64,000 nucleotides of DNA from Tistlia consotensis USBA 355 (GTDB taxonomy: Bacteria > Pseudomonadota > Alphaproteobacteria > Kiloniellales > DSM-21159). The notes beneath the pieces were generated by a model, which saw only the letters and a list, made by a program, of their open reading frames with translations, was not told where the DNA came from and ran no database searches. The DNA lies in contig NZ_FWZX01000017.1 of assembly GCF_900177295.1 (NCBI RefSeq), positions 62,001 through 126,000 on the forward strand, written 5' to 3'. Position numbers and translations under genes: made by a program. Positions 8,275-16,463 of the stretch are shown here, one piece after another (position 1 is the first letter of the stretch; the number at the start of each line of letters is the position of its first letter).

Positions 8275-8508
8275 CTAGAAGGAGGCCGCGTGGTGCATCG
8301 GCGCCGGGTTGCTGCGCGGCCGGCCGCGGCGGCGCGGCATGGCGACGACCTCGCCGCCGCCGGGTTCGCCGAGCGAGCGCAGCTCGGTGCGGGCGGCCTC
8401 GAGGCTCTGCAGCTCGCGACGATCGTCGCGATCCCAGACCTCCATGCAGCTGAGCTTGATCTCGACCAGGTCGAGCAGGGTTTCCAGGCTACGCTTCGAC
8501 AGGGACAT
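8275..8508 (-). CDS. Conserved small hypothetical protein, 77 residues
   Basis: The N-terminal half is a predicted helix (LETLLDLVEIKLSCMEVWD) and the C-terminal half is a basic tail containing RRRGRPRSNP, an AT-hook-like GRP core. Similar small proteins with the ETLLDLVEIKLS start are, from memory, common in alphaproteobacteria without known function. The start at 8508 is preceded by GGAGAAGG. The A+T-rich stretch at about 8570-8640 probably contains its promoter. Confidence 0.65.
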   Translation of the reverse strand: MSLSKRSLETLLDLVEIKLSCMEVWDRDDRRELQSLEAARTELRSLGEPGGGEVVAMPRRRGRPRSNPAPMHHAASF

Positions 8509-8860
8509 GATGCCTTCTCCGTCCTCTCTCGCCGGTGGAGCGCCAGGCTGGCGACTCTCACCTCAGGGCCTTTTGTCTCGAATACCCTGCGTCGGTAATA
8601 TTAACGAACTGTAACTGAGCCTCGCGTTTTTGTGGATAAGTCGGCGGGTTGGGCACCGCATCCGTGCATTGGTTGCACAATCGAAACAAACACCTCGCGC
8701 ATCGCGCGTCAGGCAGTGCCGAAGAGCCCGCCGGGATCGCCCGGAGCGCGGGTCTTCCGGCGCCGCGGCGGCCGCGATCAGCACCGTCGTTGACAGGCTG
8801 CTGGGCGCCCGTCTAGAACGGCGAGCCGCAAACGTCGTGGTACTAGGCCACTCGTATTGC
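8509..8860. other. Intergenic region upstream of tRNA-Ser
   Basis: No gene is supported here. The stretch 8570-8640 is A+T-rich and contains TAATATTAACG and TTTTTGTGG, plausible promoter DNA for the leftward small gene. The right part carries the tRNA promoter. Short open frames in the interval lack family features and the codon bias of the genome. Confidence 0.5.
8790..8817 (+). promoter_or_regulatory. Putative sigma-70 promoter of tRNA-Ser
   Basis: TTGACA at 8790-8795 and TCTAGA at 8812-8817, separated by 16 bases, lie about 43 bases before the tRNA. The -35 box is perfect and the -10 box is weak. Confidence 0.45.
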
Positions 8861-8952
8861 GGAGGGGTGGCCGAGTGGCTGAAGGCGACGGTTTGCTAAA
8901 CCGTTATAGGTGTTAAAGCCTATCGAGGGTTCGAATCCCTTCCCCTCCGCCA
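8861..8952 (+). tRNA. tRNA-Ser (anticodon GCT)
   Basis: Class II tRNA of 92 bases including the encoded CCA (8950-8952). The acceptor stem GGAGGGG pairs with CCCCTCC with G as discriminator. The anticodon loop TTGCTAA gives GCT, reading AGC and AGT serine codons. A long variable arm and the T-loop TTCGAAT are present, as expected for tRNA-Ser. An IS481-family element begins about 11 bases downstream. Confidence 0.95.
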
Positions 8953-8997
8953 CCTGCCTGCTGTGTCCGACCCGGACACATAGGTGACGTTTCGTCC

Positions 8998-10183
8998 CTA
9001 AGACATGGGTGACATCCCCGGGCCGAAGGGGTTGTCGAGGGGTTGCAGGGTTCTCTGCTCCAGGTCGATGTAGCCGAGATCGTAGTGCATGAAGCTTACG
9101 ATCCAAATTCCGTCGTCGACCTCCTTGATGCCGAGGCGCTGTCCGGCGAGGACGGTCGAGACGTTGATCCTCTTGCGATGCATGCAGATGCGCCCGCAGG
9201 CGGTGACCAGCACCTCTCGCTCGTGCAGCGGGTAGCTGAGCTCGGGCAGGCCGTCATAGGGCCTGGGCGAGGCTGAGTAGAGCTCTGCGGGGGCACTTCA
9301 TTTCCAGCGCCTCGTGGGGCCGCTCTGCGTTGAACTCGGCGACGAAGTCGTCGAAGCGGGCCTGTTGCTGCAGGGCGTTCATGCCGGGCGGGCGGGTGGT
9401 TTCCTTCTTGAGGGTCAGGTGCATGCGCTCGTGGCGGCCGTTCTGCTGCGGGTGGCCGGGCTTGATGCGCTCGATGGCGATGCCGAGCCGGAGCCACCAG
9501 ACCGAGAGCCTGGAGAGGTTGAACAGGGCATTCGGGCTGGCGAAGGGCACTCCGTTGTCGGAGCGGATGCCGATCGGCAGGCCGCGCTCCCGGAACAGCT
9601 GCTCGAAGGCGGTGATCGCCAGGTCCTCGCGGGTCGATTCCAGGGCCTCGCAGAGCAGCAGGAAGCGCGAGGCCTGGTCGGTGACGGTCAGCGGGTAGCA
9701 GTAGCGCCCGTTGCCGAGCTTGAACTCCCCTTTGAAGTCGGCGCACCAGAGGTCGTTCGGCGCCGCGCCGGCGGACAGTGGCGTGCCCGTCGCCCGCCGC
9801 CGCGGCCGCCCGAGCGGCTTGACCAGGCCGTGGCGGTGCAGCACGGCGTGGATCGTGCTCGTGGCCGGGATCCGCACATCGCCGTCGAGGCGACGGACCA
9901 GCAGCTCGCGGATCTTGCGCGCACCCCAGTGCGGCTTAGTGCGCTTGAGCTCGACGATCAGGCTCTCGATCTGCTGCGGCAGCTGGTTGGCGTAGCGCAC
10001 CGGCCGCCGAGAGCGGTCGCTCAGCGCCTCGAGCCCGTGCTCCTTGTAACGGTTGAAGATCTTGTAGCCGGTCTTGCGCGAGATCCCGAACTCGCGGCAG
10101 GCCTCCGTCATCGCCTCGCCGTCGAGCAGGCGCGACACGAACCGCAGGCGCTCGTCCATAACCGAACACTCCTTCCACGGCAT
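8998..10183 (-). pseudogene. IS481-family transposase, frameshifted near its 3' end
   Basis: DDE transposase. The N-terminal HTH reads CREFGISRKTGYKIFNRYK. The rve core has its first Asp in DLWCADFKGEF, its second Asp in IRSDNGVPF and its Glu in NGRHERMHLTLKKE. The first frame stops at 9254. The expected continuation (AELYSASPRPYDGLPELSYP, then VTACGRICMHRKRINVSTVLAGQ) is in the next frame and ends at 8998. The shift falls at a run of five G (9289-9293 on the plus strand), one base more than the continuous frame needs. Start at 10183 follows AGGAGG with a 5-base spacer. This may be true inactivation or a homopolymer sequencing error. Confidence 0.8.
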
Positions 10184-10188
10184 CTCGA

Positions 10189-10216
10189 CCTCCTGGCAGG
10201 CATGCCTGCCAGGAGG
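10189..10216 (-). promoter_or_regulatory. Perfect 28-bp palindrome enclosing the transposase ribosome binding site
   Basis: Two 14-base arms, CCTCCTGGCAGGCA and its exact complement, abut each other. In the transposase mRNA the 3' arm contains AGGAGG, the Shine-Dalgarno sequence five bases before the ATG at 10183. Read-through transcripts would fold it into a hairpin and hide the site, a strategy known from IS10 and IS50 to prevent expression from outside promoters. Confidence 0.7.
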
Positions 10217-10266
10217 TGTTACCCATGTGTCCGGTACGATCTGTCACCTATGTCTCGGGCCGCTCA

Positions 10267-10372
10267 GGGCGAGGGAGTTGGACGGGATCAGGCTGAATCG
10301 CCACTGGATGACATAGCCCGCGTCGTCGTAGTGCGACGGCTTGATCAGCGCGACCCGGAACCGGCGAGACAT
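10267..10372 (-). pseudogene. 5' fragment of a putative B12-binding radical SAM protein, cut by the IS
   Basis: Thirty-five codons from an ATG at 10372 read MSRRFRVALIKPSHYDDAGY and then VIQW...IPSNSLA, after which the frame runs into the IS end. From memory this is the conserved opening of a B12-binding-domain radical SAM family common in alphaproteobacteria (RVALIKPSHYDDDGYVIQW). The rest of the gene is not found on the far side of the IS, where tRNA-Ser lies, so the 3' part has been deleted. The family name rests on recall only. Confidence 0.5.
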
Positions 10373-10998
10373 GGCGGCCGCCCCTATCGGGACCCGGGCG
10401 CCGCGACGGAGACGCCGCCCGCTGCGACCTGCGCCGAAGGACCAATACGCATCGGCTTCCCCGCCTCCCTGCCAAGGTGCGCCACGTCACCTGCGAGCCC
10501 GCCCGGGCGGCAAACCTGCTGCCTATGCGGGCATCTTGACCGCGTGGCGTGTACCTCGATGCTCGCCTTCTCTCAGGGAGGATGCCCGCAAACCCCGGGG
10601 GAGACAACAGACAATAGAATTAAATCATGGTCATGGGCGCCCGCTCCGGCTGATGGAGCAGCGGGTCTGCCGCGAGGCGGCGGTTGCGGCAAGTAATCGC
10701 TATCATTGTCTTTGTCTATATTGATGAATTCCGGAGCCTTTGTTGAAGATCCGGGCGTTCCTCCTGGGGTGGAGCCGCGGGAATTGTGACAGTCTGGCAA
10801 GGCGCGGCGGCTCCGGACCGCTCGGCTTCCGGCGGCCCCCGCTGCCGGGCCAGCGTGTCCCCCGCGTGTCCCCCGCGTGTCCCCCGCGTGTCCGTTGTTC
10901 GCCGAAGCGCCCGGCATGGCCGCCGGGCCAATCGATCCGGCCGCAGGCGTCCCGGGCGTTCCCGCCTCGCAGGGCGGCCGGGAACGGATGGTCGGCTC
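10373..10998. other. Intergenic region between IS-truncated gene and glgX
   Basis: About 630 bases without a supported gene. It contains an A+T-rich patch at about 10690-10730 (TTTGTCTATATTGATGAATT) that could be promoter DNA, and an 11-bp tandem repeat at 10853. Open frames crossing it have no family features. Confidence 0.5.
10853..10893. repeat. 11-bp tandem repeat, 3.7 copies
   Basis: The unit GCGTGTCCCCC is repeated exactly three times (10853-10863, 10864-10874, 10875-10885), followed by a partial fourth copy GCGTGTCC. It lies upstream of glgX. Short perfect copies suggest slippage and possible length variation between strains. Confidence 0.85.
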
Positions 10999-11012
10999 TT
11001 GCGCTTGATCAA
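10999..11012. promoter_or_regulatory. FixK/FNR-type box upstream of glgX
   Basis: TTGCGCTTGATCAA fits TTGM-N6-TCAA, the FixK-type pattern. The right half-site ATCAA is perfect. It ends 82 bases before the glgX start. Confidence 0.5.
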
Positions 11013-11094
11013 GGCAGCAAGGGCGAGGCGAGTGCCAGGGTGAGGCCGTCGGGCGCCGTGGCGACCGGGCGCCCTGCCGGGCGGGAGCTGGAGC

Positions 11095-13245
11095 GTGCAG
11101 CGCGAGAGACGCAGCGAGAGCGCAGACTGGCAGGCACGCGAAGGCGCGCCGGCGCCGCTCGGCGTGTCGGTCGACGACGCGAGCGGCGCGCTCAACTTCG
11201 CTCTCTACTCGAAGCACGCCACCGCCGTGCGCCTGCTGCTCTTCCAGGCCGGCGACTGCACGACGCCGCTCCACGGCGAGGATCTCCTCTGGCGCCGCAA
11301 CAAGTCCGGGCGCATCTGGCACTGCAGGATCCCGGCGGCGCTCGCCGAGCAGGCCCGCTATTACGCCTACCAGGTCGACGGCCCGCGCGACGCCGCCAGC
11401 GGTCACCGCTTCGATCCCGACAAGCTGCTGCTCGATCCCTATGCCCGGGCCGTGCACTTCCCGCCGGGCTTCAGCCGCTCGGCGGCCGCGCATCCCGGCG
11501 CCAACCCCGGCCGTGCGCCCCTCGGCGTCATCCGGCCGGAGGGGGCGCCCGTCCGGGCCTCCGGCCCGGCGCCGCGGCACACCCACGACGCTGTCATCTA
11601 CGAGCTGCACGTGCGGGGCTTCACCAGGCGCGCGAACTCCGGCGTCGCGCCCGAGCGGCGCGGCACCTTCGCGGGCCTCGTCGAGAAGATCCCCTACCTC
11701 AAGGAGCTCGGGGTCACGATCGTCGAGCTGCTGCCGGTCTTCCAGTTCGATCCGCAGGAGGGCAACTACTGGGGCTACATGCCGCTCGGCTTCTTCGCCC
11801 TGCACGGCGCCTACGGCTGCCGTTGCGGCTGCGGCGAGCAGCTCGCCGAGTTCAGGGCGATGGTCGAGGCGCTGCACGCGGCCGGCATCGAGGTGATCCT
11901 CGACGTCGTCTACAACCACACGGCCGAAGGCGACGAGACCGGACCGACCTACAGCCTGCGCGGCATCGACAACACGACCTACTACCTGCTGGAGCAGGAC
12001 CGCTCCCGCTATCGCAACGACAGCGGCGCCGGCAACGTCGTGCACACGGCGAACCGCTACGTCGGCGCCCTGATTCTCGACAGCCTGCGCTACTGGGCCG
12101 GCGAGATGGGGGTCGACGGCTTCCGCTTCGACCTGGCGTCGCTCTTCACCCGACGGGCCGACGGCTCGATCGACCTCGAGCAGCCGCCGATCATCGCGGC
12201 GATCCAGTCCGATCCCCTGCTCGCCGGCCGCCGCCTGATCGCCGAGGCCTGGGACCTGTCCAGCTACCAGCTCGGCCGCACCTTCCCCGGCATCAGCTGG
12301 CTGCAGTGGAACGGCCAGTTCCGCGACCAGCTGCGCCGCTTCGTGCGCGGCGACCCGGGGCAGCTGGGCGAGCTGATGACCCGGCTCTACGGCAGCAGCG
12401 ACCTCTTCCCCGACACGCTGGAGGACGCCTTCCACGCCTTCCAGAGCGTCAACTTCGTGACCTCGCACGACGGCTTCTGCCTCTGCGACCTGCTGTCCTA
12501 CGACGCCAAGCACAACGAGGCGAACGGCCAGGGGAACCGCGACGGCAGCGACGCCAACTATTCCTGGAACCACGGCTGGGAGGGCGAGGAGGGCGCGCCG
12601 GCCGAGGTGCTCGCGCTGCGGCGCCGGCAGGCCAAGAACCTGATCGCGCTGCTCATGCTCGCCAACGGCACGCCGATGCTGGTCGCCGGCGACGAGTTCC
12701 TGCAGACCCAGGGCGGCAACAACAACCCCTACAACCAGGACAACGAGACGACCTGGCTCGACTGGGACCGCCTGGAGCCGAATCGGGAGATCTTCCGCTT
12801 CGCCAAGGCGATGATCGCCTTCCGCAAGGCGCATCCGGGCATCGCCCGCAGCCGCTTCTGGCGCGACGACGTCAGCTGGTTCGGCCCGTCGGGGCCGGTC
12901 GACCTGGGCTCGCAGGAGCTGGCCTATCGCCTGGCTGGCGCCAGCGAGGGCGACTGCGATCTCTACGTCATGATCAACGGCGGCCCGCACGACGTCCCGT
13001 TCGAGCTGCAGGCGCCGGGGATCGCCTGGCGGGTCGCGGTGGACACCGCGGCGCCGCCGCCGGACGATGTCGTCGATCCGGGCGCGGAGCCGCCTGTCGA
13101 AGGGAGCCGGCGCCTCGTCGCCGGGCGCTCGCTCGTCGTCCTGGTCGGGAGCGCGCCGGCGGCCGACCCGGCGGGACCAGTCCGGGAAGGCGACGCGGGC
13201 CGGCGCCGCGCCGCCTCCGACGCGCCAGAGGAGGAGCAGCCGTGA
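11095..13245 (+). CDS. glgX: Glycogen debranching enzyme GlgX (isoamylase type)
   Basis: Glycoside hydrolase family 13 protein of 716 residues that cleaves alpha-1,6 branches of glycogen. An N-terminal CBM48 domain spans about residues 15-110, followed by the (beta/alpha)8 barrel. Conserved regions are VILDVVYNH (region I), GFRFDLAS with the nucleophile Asp about residue 346 (II), LIAEAWD with the acid Glu about 384 (III), and FVTSHDGF (IV). The C-terminus has a 50-residue acidic low-complexity tail. The start is GTG at 11095. A FixK-type box upstream suggests oxygen-responsive control of glycogen use. The stop overlaps the start of the next small gene. Confidence 0.92.
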   Translation: MQRERRSESADWQAREGAPAPLGVSVDDASGALNFALYSKHATAVRLLLFQAGDCTTPLHGEDLLWRRNKSGRIWHCRIPAALAEQARYYAYQVDGPRDAASGHRFDPDKLLLDPYARAVHFPPGFSRSAAAHPGANPGRAPLGVIRPEGAPVRASGPAPRHTHDAVIYELHVRGFTRRANSGVAPERRGTFAGLVEKIPYLKELGVTIVELLPVFQFDPQEGNYWGYMPLGFFALHGAYGCRCGCGEQLAEFRAMVEALHAAGIEVILDVVYNHTAEGDETGPTYSLRGIDNTTYYLLEQDRSRYRNDSGAGNVVHTANRYVGALILDSLRYWAGEMGVDGFRFDLASLFTRRADGSIDLEQPPIIAAIQSDPLLAGRRLIAEAWDLSSYQLGRTFPGISWLQWNGQFRDQLRRFVRGDPGQLGELMTRLYGSSDLFPDTLEDAFHAFQSVNFVTSHDGFCLCDLLSYDAKHNEANGQGNRDGSDANYSWNHGWEGEEGAPAEVLALRRRQAKNLIALLMLANGTPMLVAGDEFLQTQGGNNNPYNQDNETTWLDWDRLEPNREIFRFAKAMIAFRKAHPGIARSRFWRDDVSWFGPSGPVDLGSQELAYRLAGASEGDCDLYVMINGGPHDVPFELQAPGIAWRVAVDTAAPPPDDVVDPGAEPPVEGSRRLVAGRSLVVLVGSAPAADPAGPVREGDAGRRRAASDAPEEEQP

Positions 13246-13463
13246 CCAGCGACAAGCGCTACCGGGTAACCTTCTACAAGACGATCACGACCGACTACGG
13301 CCGCGACAGGGAGATCGAGCAGCGCGTGGTCGAGGTGGCGGCTCCGGACGAGGAGCATGCCCTCGATCTAGCCAAGCGCGAGTTCTGCCGCCTCAAGCGG
13401 CTGTCCGACTGGACGATCCATGCCGACCGCTGCGCGATCGAGCAGCGGGACGGCTGTCCCTGA
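13242..13463 (+). CDS. Hypothetical protein, 73 residues, coupled to glgX
   Basis: Small protein starting with GTG at 13242, overlapping the glgX stop codon by four bases (GTGA), so translationally coupled. It reads as a beta-strand-rich opening (RYRVTFYKTITTDYGRDRE) followed by an amphipathic helix (DEEHALDLAKREFCRLKR). No domain is recognised. It shares an operon with glgX, so a role in the same low-oxygen or carbon-storage response is possible but inferred only from position. Confidence 0.65.
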   Translation: MTSDKRYRVTFYKTITTDYGRDREIEQRVVEVAAPDEEHALDLAKREFCRLKRLSDWTIHADRCAIEQRDGCP

Positions 13464-13488
13464 GGTCACGGCCGGAAGGTCGCCGACC

Positions 13489-13692
13489 TCACTCCTCGAA
13501 GACGGGCGGCGTCCGCTCGTCCGGCGGCGGGCTCTCGACCGACTGCCGCTCCTCGGCCGGGGTGCTCTCCTCGACGTCGACCGGCTCGGTCTCCAGCAGC
13601 TTCGGCGACTCGTCGAGCTGCTCGCTGTAGCTGGACGGACGCTTCGGCCGCCTGCCGCGGGGCGCTGCCGCCCGGTCGCTCTGGCTGGTCAT
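13489..13692 (-). CDS. Small acidic hypothetical protein, 67 residues
   Basis: Low-complexity protein with a basic start (RAAAPRGRRPKRPSS) and an acidic, Pro/Glu-rich end, probably disordered. The start at 13692 is preceded by GAAGGAAG. The frame could extend to 13791 but that part runs into the regulatory palindrome. It is divergent from the DUF3775 gene, with two FixK-type boxes between them. Whether it is truly expressed is uncertain. Confidence 0.45.
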   Translation of the reverse strand: MTSQSDRAAAPRGRRPKRPSSYSEQLDESPKLLETEPVDVEESTPAEERQSVESPPPDERTPPVFEE

Positions 13693-13777
13693 CGCGCTGC
13701 TTCCTTCGGGTCGGGCCGGCTCCGCCGATGGCGGCGCGGCCAAGCTTCGAGCAGAGGCCGGCGCGCCCTCGGGCGCA

Positions 13778-13832
13778 TTGAGTTGCATCAAGGATGCCGG
13801 GACGGAAGGGTGGATGCCTTGCTGCAGGTCAA
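13778..13832. promoter_or_regulatory. Two FixK/FNR-type boxes in a divergent promoter region
   Basis: TTGAGTTGCATCAA (13778-13791) matches TTGA-N6-TCAA exactly. TTGCTGCAGGTCAA (13819-13832) matches the looser TTGM-N6-TCAA. They lie between the leftward gene starting at 13692 and the rightward gene starting at 13921, about 85-90 bases from each start, as if one box served each direction. Confidence 0.65.
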
Positions 13833-13920
13833 GGCGGCGGGGCGCGGCACGGGCTTAGCTGCACCGGTTCGGGGCCCGGACGGTGGCCGGCGCCCGACGG
13901 AGATCAGCCGGAGGCGCACC

Positions 13921-14325
13921 ATGCTCACCATTCCGCTCCAGAAGCTCTGCTACATCATCGTCAAGGCTCGGGAGTTCGACGAGAAGGAGGAGGTCGTCGA
14001 GCCCGATCCCGGCTCCAACGTCAGCGACGACAAGGACGTCGAGATCCTCGAGGACTATCCCGACGACCCGACCTGGGAGGAGTTGACCGGCGCGATCGAC
14101 GGGCTGAACGAGGACGAGCAGCTCGACCTGGTGGCGCTGGCCTGGATCGGGCGCGGCGACTACTCGGGCGAGGAATGGGAGCAGGCGCGCACCGCCGCCG
14201 ACGAGGCCAGCGACAAGCACTTTCCCGACTACCTGGTCGGCATGCCACAGCTCGGCGACCTGCTCGAGGAGGGCATGGCCGCGCTCGGCCTGTCCTGCAC
14301 GGACTACGAGATCGGCCGGCTCTGA
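13921..14325 (+). CDS. DUF3775 domain protein
   Basis: Acidic protein of 134 residues. The segment LNEDEQLDLVALAWIGRGDY followed later by W-x-x-A...YLVGMPQLGDLLEEGM matches, from memory, the DUF3775 family of proteobacteria, whose function is unknown. It has a GGAGGCG ribosome binding site before the ATG at 13921. It lies behind a FixK-type box, immediately upstream of the 2-oxoacid dehydrogenase operon, which has its own box. Confidence 0.75.
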   Translation: MLTIPLQKLCYIIVKAREFDEKEEVVEPDPGSNVSDDKDVEILEDYPDDPTWEELTGAIDGLNEDEQLDLVALAWIGRGDYSGEEWEQARTAADEASDKHFPDYLVGMPQLGDLLEEGMAALGLSCTDYEIGRL

Positions 14326-14336
14326 GCCGGCGGGAA

Positions 14337-14350
14337 GTGACCTGCATCAA
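14337..14350. promoter_or_regulatory. FixK/FNR-type box upstream of E1-alpha
   Basis: GTGACCTGCATCAA differs from TTGA-N6-TCAA at one base (first T to G). It ends 51 bases before the E1-alpha start, a distance that fits activation from about -41. Confidence 0.5.
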
Positions 14351-14401
14351 TGGGCGCGCCGCGCGGCGGCGGCAGACTGCTGTGCCTGAAGGGGAGGGAC
14401 C

Positions 14402-15490
14402 ATGGCGCGGCAGCCAGGGCACAGCATCGTCGCCCGCTTCTCGATCGAGGCGGTCCGCTGCATCGACGCCGCCGGCCGGGCGGTCGGGCCGCTGCCCGGC
14501 TTCGCCGCGGACAAGCGGGAGCTGGCGGCGCTCTATCGTGGCATGGTGCTGACCCGGACCTTCGACCAGAAGGCCGTCGCCCTGCAGCGCACCGGCCAGC
14601 TCGGCACCTATGCCTCCTCGCTCGGCCAGGAGGCGGTGGCGGTCGGGCTGGCCAGCGCGATGCGGCCGGAGGACGTGCTGCTGCCCTCGTTCCGCGAGCA
14701 CGGCGCGCAGCTCTGGCGCGGCGTCGCCGCCGAGGAGCTGTTCCGCTACTGGGGCGGCGACGAGCGCGGCAGCGATTTCGCGGCGGCCCGCGCGGACTGG
14801 CCGGTCTCGATCCCGGTCGCCAGCCACGTCCCGCACGCCGTCGGCGTCGCCTGGGCGCTGCAGCTGGGCGGCGCGCCGCGGGTCGCGGTCTGCGTGCTCG
14901 GCGACGCGGCGACCTCCAAGGGCGACTTCTACGAGGCGCTCAACCTCGCCGGGGCCTGGGCGCTGCCGGTCGTCTTCCTGGTCTGCAACAACCGCTGGGG
15001 CATCTCCGTGCCGGTCGAGCGGCAGACCGCGGCCGGGACCCTGGCGCAGAAGGCGCTGGCGGCCGGCATCGAGGGCATCCAGGTCGACGGCAACGACGTC
15101 GTCGCGGTCCGCGAGGTCGTCGCCGGGGCGCTCGACAAGGCGCGGCGGGGCGGCGGCGCGACGCTGGTCGAGGCGCTGACCTATCGCCTCGGCGACCACA
15201 CCACGGCCGACGACGCCTCGCGCTACCGCGATTCCGCCGAGGTCAGCGCCCGCTGGCACGAGGAGCCGGTCGCCCGCCTGCGCGCCTTCCTGACCGCGCA
15301 GGGCCTCTGGAGCAAGGACGAGGAGGAGGCGCTGCTGGGCGAGTGCCATGCGGCGATCGAGGCCGCCGCCGAGGCCTACCGGGCGACGCCGCCGGCACCG
15401 CCGACGGCGATCTTCGACAGCCTCTTCGCGACTCTGCCCGCCGCCCTCGAGGCCCAGCGCCGGGAGGTCGCGCGCCGTGGCGGAGACTGA
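14402..15490 (+). CDS. 2-oxoacid dehydrogenase E1 component, alpha subunit
   Basis: Thiamine-diphosphate enzyme subunit of 362 residues. The ThDP/Mg motif is seen as GDAATSKGDFYEALNLAG with the ligand Asn, and the phosphorylation-loop equivalent is YRLGDHTTADD. It forms the alpha2beta2 E1 of a pyruvate, branched-chain or acetoin-type dehydrogenase with the next gene (14-base overlap). An operon with E1-beta, E2 and an amino-acid dehydrogenase suggests oxidation of 2-oxoacids from amino acids such as leucine or valine, though pyruvate cannot be excluded. No E3 gene is present; such complexes often share a chromosomal E3. Confidence 0.9.
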   Translation: MARQPGHSIVARFSIEAVRCIDAAGRAVGPLPGFAADKRELAALYRGMVLTRTFDQKAVALQRTGQLGTYASSLGQEAVAVGLASAMRPEDVLLPSFREHGAQLWRGVAAEELFRYWGGDERGSDFAAARADWPVSIPVASHVPHAVGVAWALQLGGAPRVAVCVLGDAATSKGDFYEALNLAGAWALPVVFLVCNNRWGISVPVERQTAAGTLAQKALAAGIEGIQVDGNDVVAVREVVAGALDKARRGGGATLVEALTYRLGDHTTADDASRYRDSAEVSARWHEEPVARLRAFLTAQGLWSKDEEEALLGECHAAIEAAAEAYRATPPAPPTAIFDSLFATLPAALEAQRREVARRGGD

Positions 15491-16463
15491 GACGAGCCTG
15501 GTCGAGGCGGTCCGCCTGGCGCTGCGTCGCGCCCTCGCGGAGGACGAGACCGTCCTGGTCTTCGGCGAGGACGTCGCGCGCAACGGCGGCGTGTTCCGGG
15601 CGACCGAGGGCCTGTTCGCCGAGTTCGGCGAGCGCCGGGTGCGCGACACCCCGCTGTCCGAGGCGCTGATCGCCGGCATGAGCGTCGGCGTCGCTGCGGC
15701 CGGCTTCCGGCCGGTCGCCGAGATCCAGTTCATGGGCTTCCTCTATCCGGCGATCGACCAGCTGGCCAACCACGCCGGCCGGCTGCGCAACCGCACGCGC
15801 GGGCGCCTCAGCTGCCCGATGGTGCTGCGCGCGCCTTACGGCGGCGGCGTGCACGCGCCGGAGCACCACTCCGAGAGCTTCGAAGCGATGCTGGCCCAGA
15901 TCCCGGGCATCCGCGTCGTCGTGCCCTCCTCGCCGGCCAGGGCCTACGGCCTGCTGCTGGCGGCGATCCGCGATCCCGATCCCGTGGTCTTCCTGGAGCC
16001 GAAGCGGATCTACAGGGCGCTGCGCGAGCCGGTCGTCGACGACGGCGCCGCGCTGCCGCTCGACCGTGCCTTCGTCCTGCGCGAGGGCGACGACGCGACC
16101 CTCGTCGCCTGGGGTGCGATGGTCCGCGACTGCCTCGCCGCCGCCGCGGCGCTGGCCGCCGAGGGCCTGTCCTGCGAGGTCATCGACCTCGCGAGCCTGT
16201 CCCAGCTCGACGAGGCGACGCTGCTGGCCTCGGTCGAGAAGACCGGGCGCTGCGTCGTCGTGCAGGAGGCGCCGCGCCACTGCGGCTTCGCCGCCGAGGT
16301 CGCCGCGCGCATCGCCGAGCGCGCGCTGCTGTCGCTGCAGGCGCCGGTCGCCCGGGTCACCGGCTACGACACGGTGATGCCGCTGCCGAAGCTGGAGCAC
16401 CTCCAGCTGCCGGACGCCGGCCGCATCGCGGCGGCGGTCCGCGAGACCATGAGCTATCGATGA
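15477..16463 (+). CDS. 2-oxoacid dehydrogenase E1 component, beta subunit
   Basis: Transketolase-like subunit of 328 residues. The opening MSLVEAV-type helix is followed by VFGEDVARNGGVF and RVRDTPLSEALIAGM, then APYGGGVHAPEHHSES and the C-terminal domain ending VTGYDTVMPLP, all standard for PdhB/BkdB. The start is GTG at 15477, inside the end of the alpha gene, giving translational coupling. It pairs with the E1-alpha subunit to form the decarboxylating component. The stop overlaps the E2 start as ATGA. Confidence 0.9.
   Translation: MAETETSLVEAVRLALRRALAEDETVLVFGEDVARNGGVFRATEGLFAEFGERRVRDTPLSEALIAGMSVGVAAAGFRPVAEIQFMGFLYPAIDQLANHAGRLRNRTRGRLSCPMVLRAPYGGGVHAPEHHSESFEAMLAQIPGIRVVVPSSPARAYGLLLAAIRDPDPVVFLEPKRIYRALREPVVDDGAALPLDRAFVLREGDDATLVAWGAMVRDCLAAAAALAAEGLSCEVIDLASLSQLDEATLLASVEKTGRCVVVQEAPRHCGFAAEVAARIAERALLSLQAPVARVTGYDTVMPLPKLEHLQLPDAGRIAAAVRETMSYR

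Larger units (their letters stand above)
8964..10266 (-). mobile_element. IS481-family insertion sequence
   Basis: Element of about 1.3 kb. The left end (from 8964) and the reverse complement of the right end (to 10266) align as imperfect terminal inverted repeats: both start with TG, share CCCG and an exact ACATAGGTGAC, then a second ACATGGGT block about 20 bases further in. Each end thus carries two related 12-base blocks, probable transposase binding sites. It holds one leftward transposase gene. No target duplication is visible, and the right end falls inside another gene whose continuation is not found beyond the left end, pointing to a deletion at the left flank. Exact end bases may be off by two or three. 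Confidence 0.8.

Noticed and set aside
8950-8964. tRNA-Ser as an integration site of a genomic island
   Set aside because: No integrase gene and no second copy of the tRNA 3' end are seen; only an IS lies nearby.
8964-10266. Programmed frameshifting in the IS transposase
   Set aside because: IS481-family elements normally have one frame, and no slippery heptamer with a stimulatory structure is visible; a single-base indel explains the data better.
10573-12990. Long minus-strand frame over glgX
   Set aside because: Shadow of the GlgX gene. The glycoside hydrolase motifs are on the plus strand.
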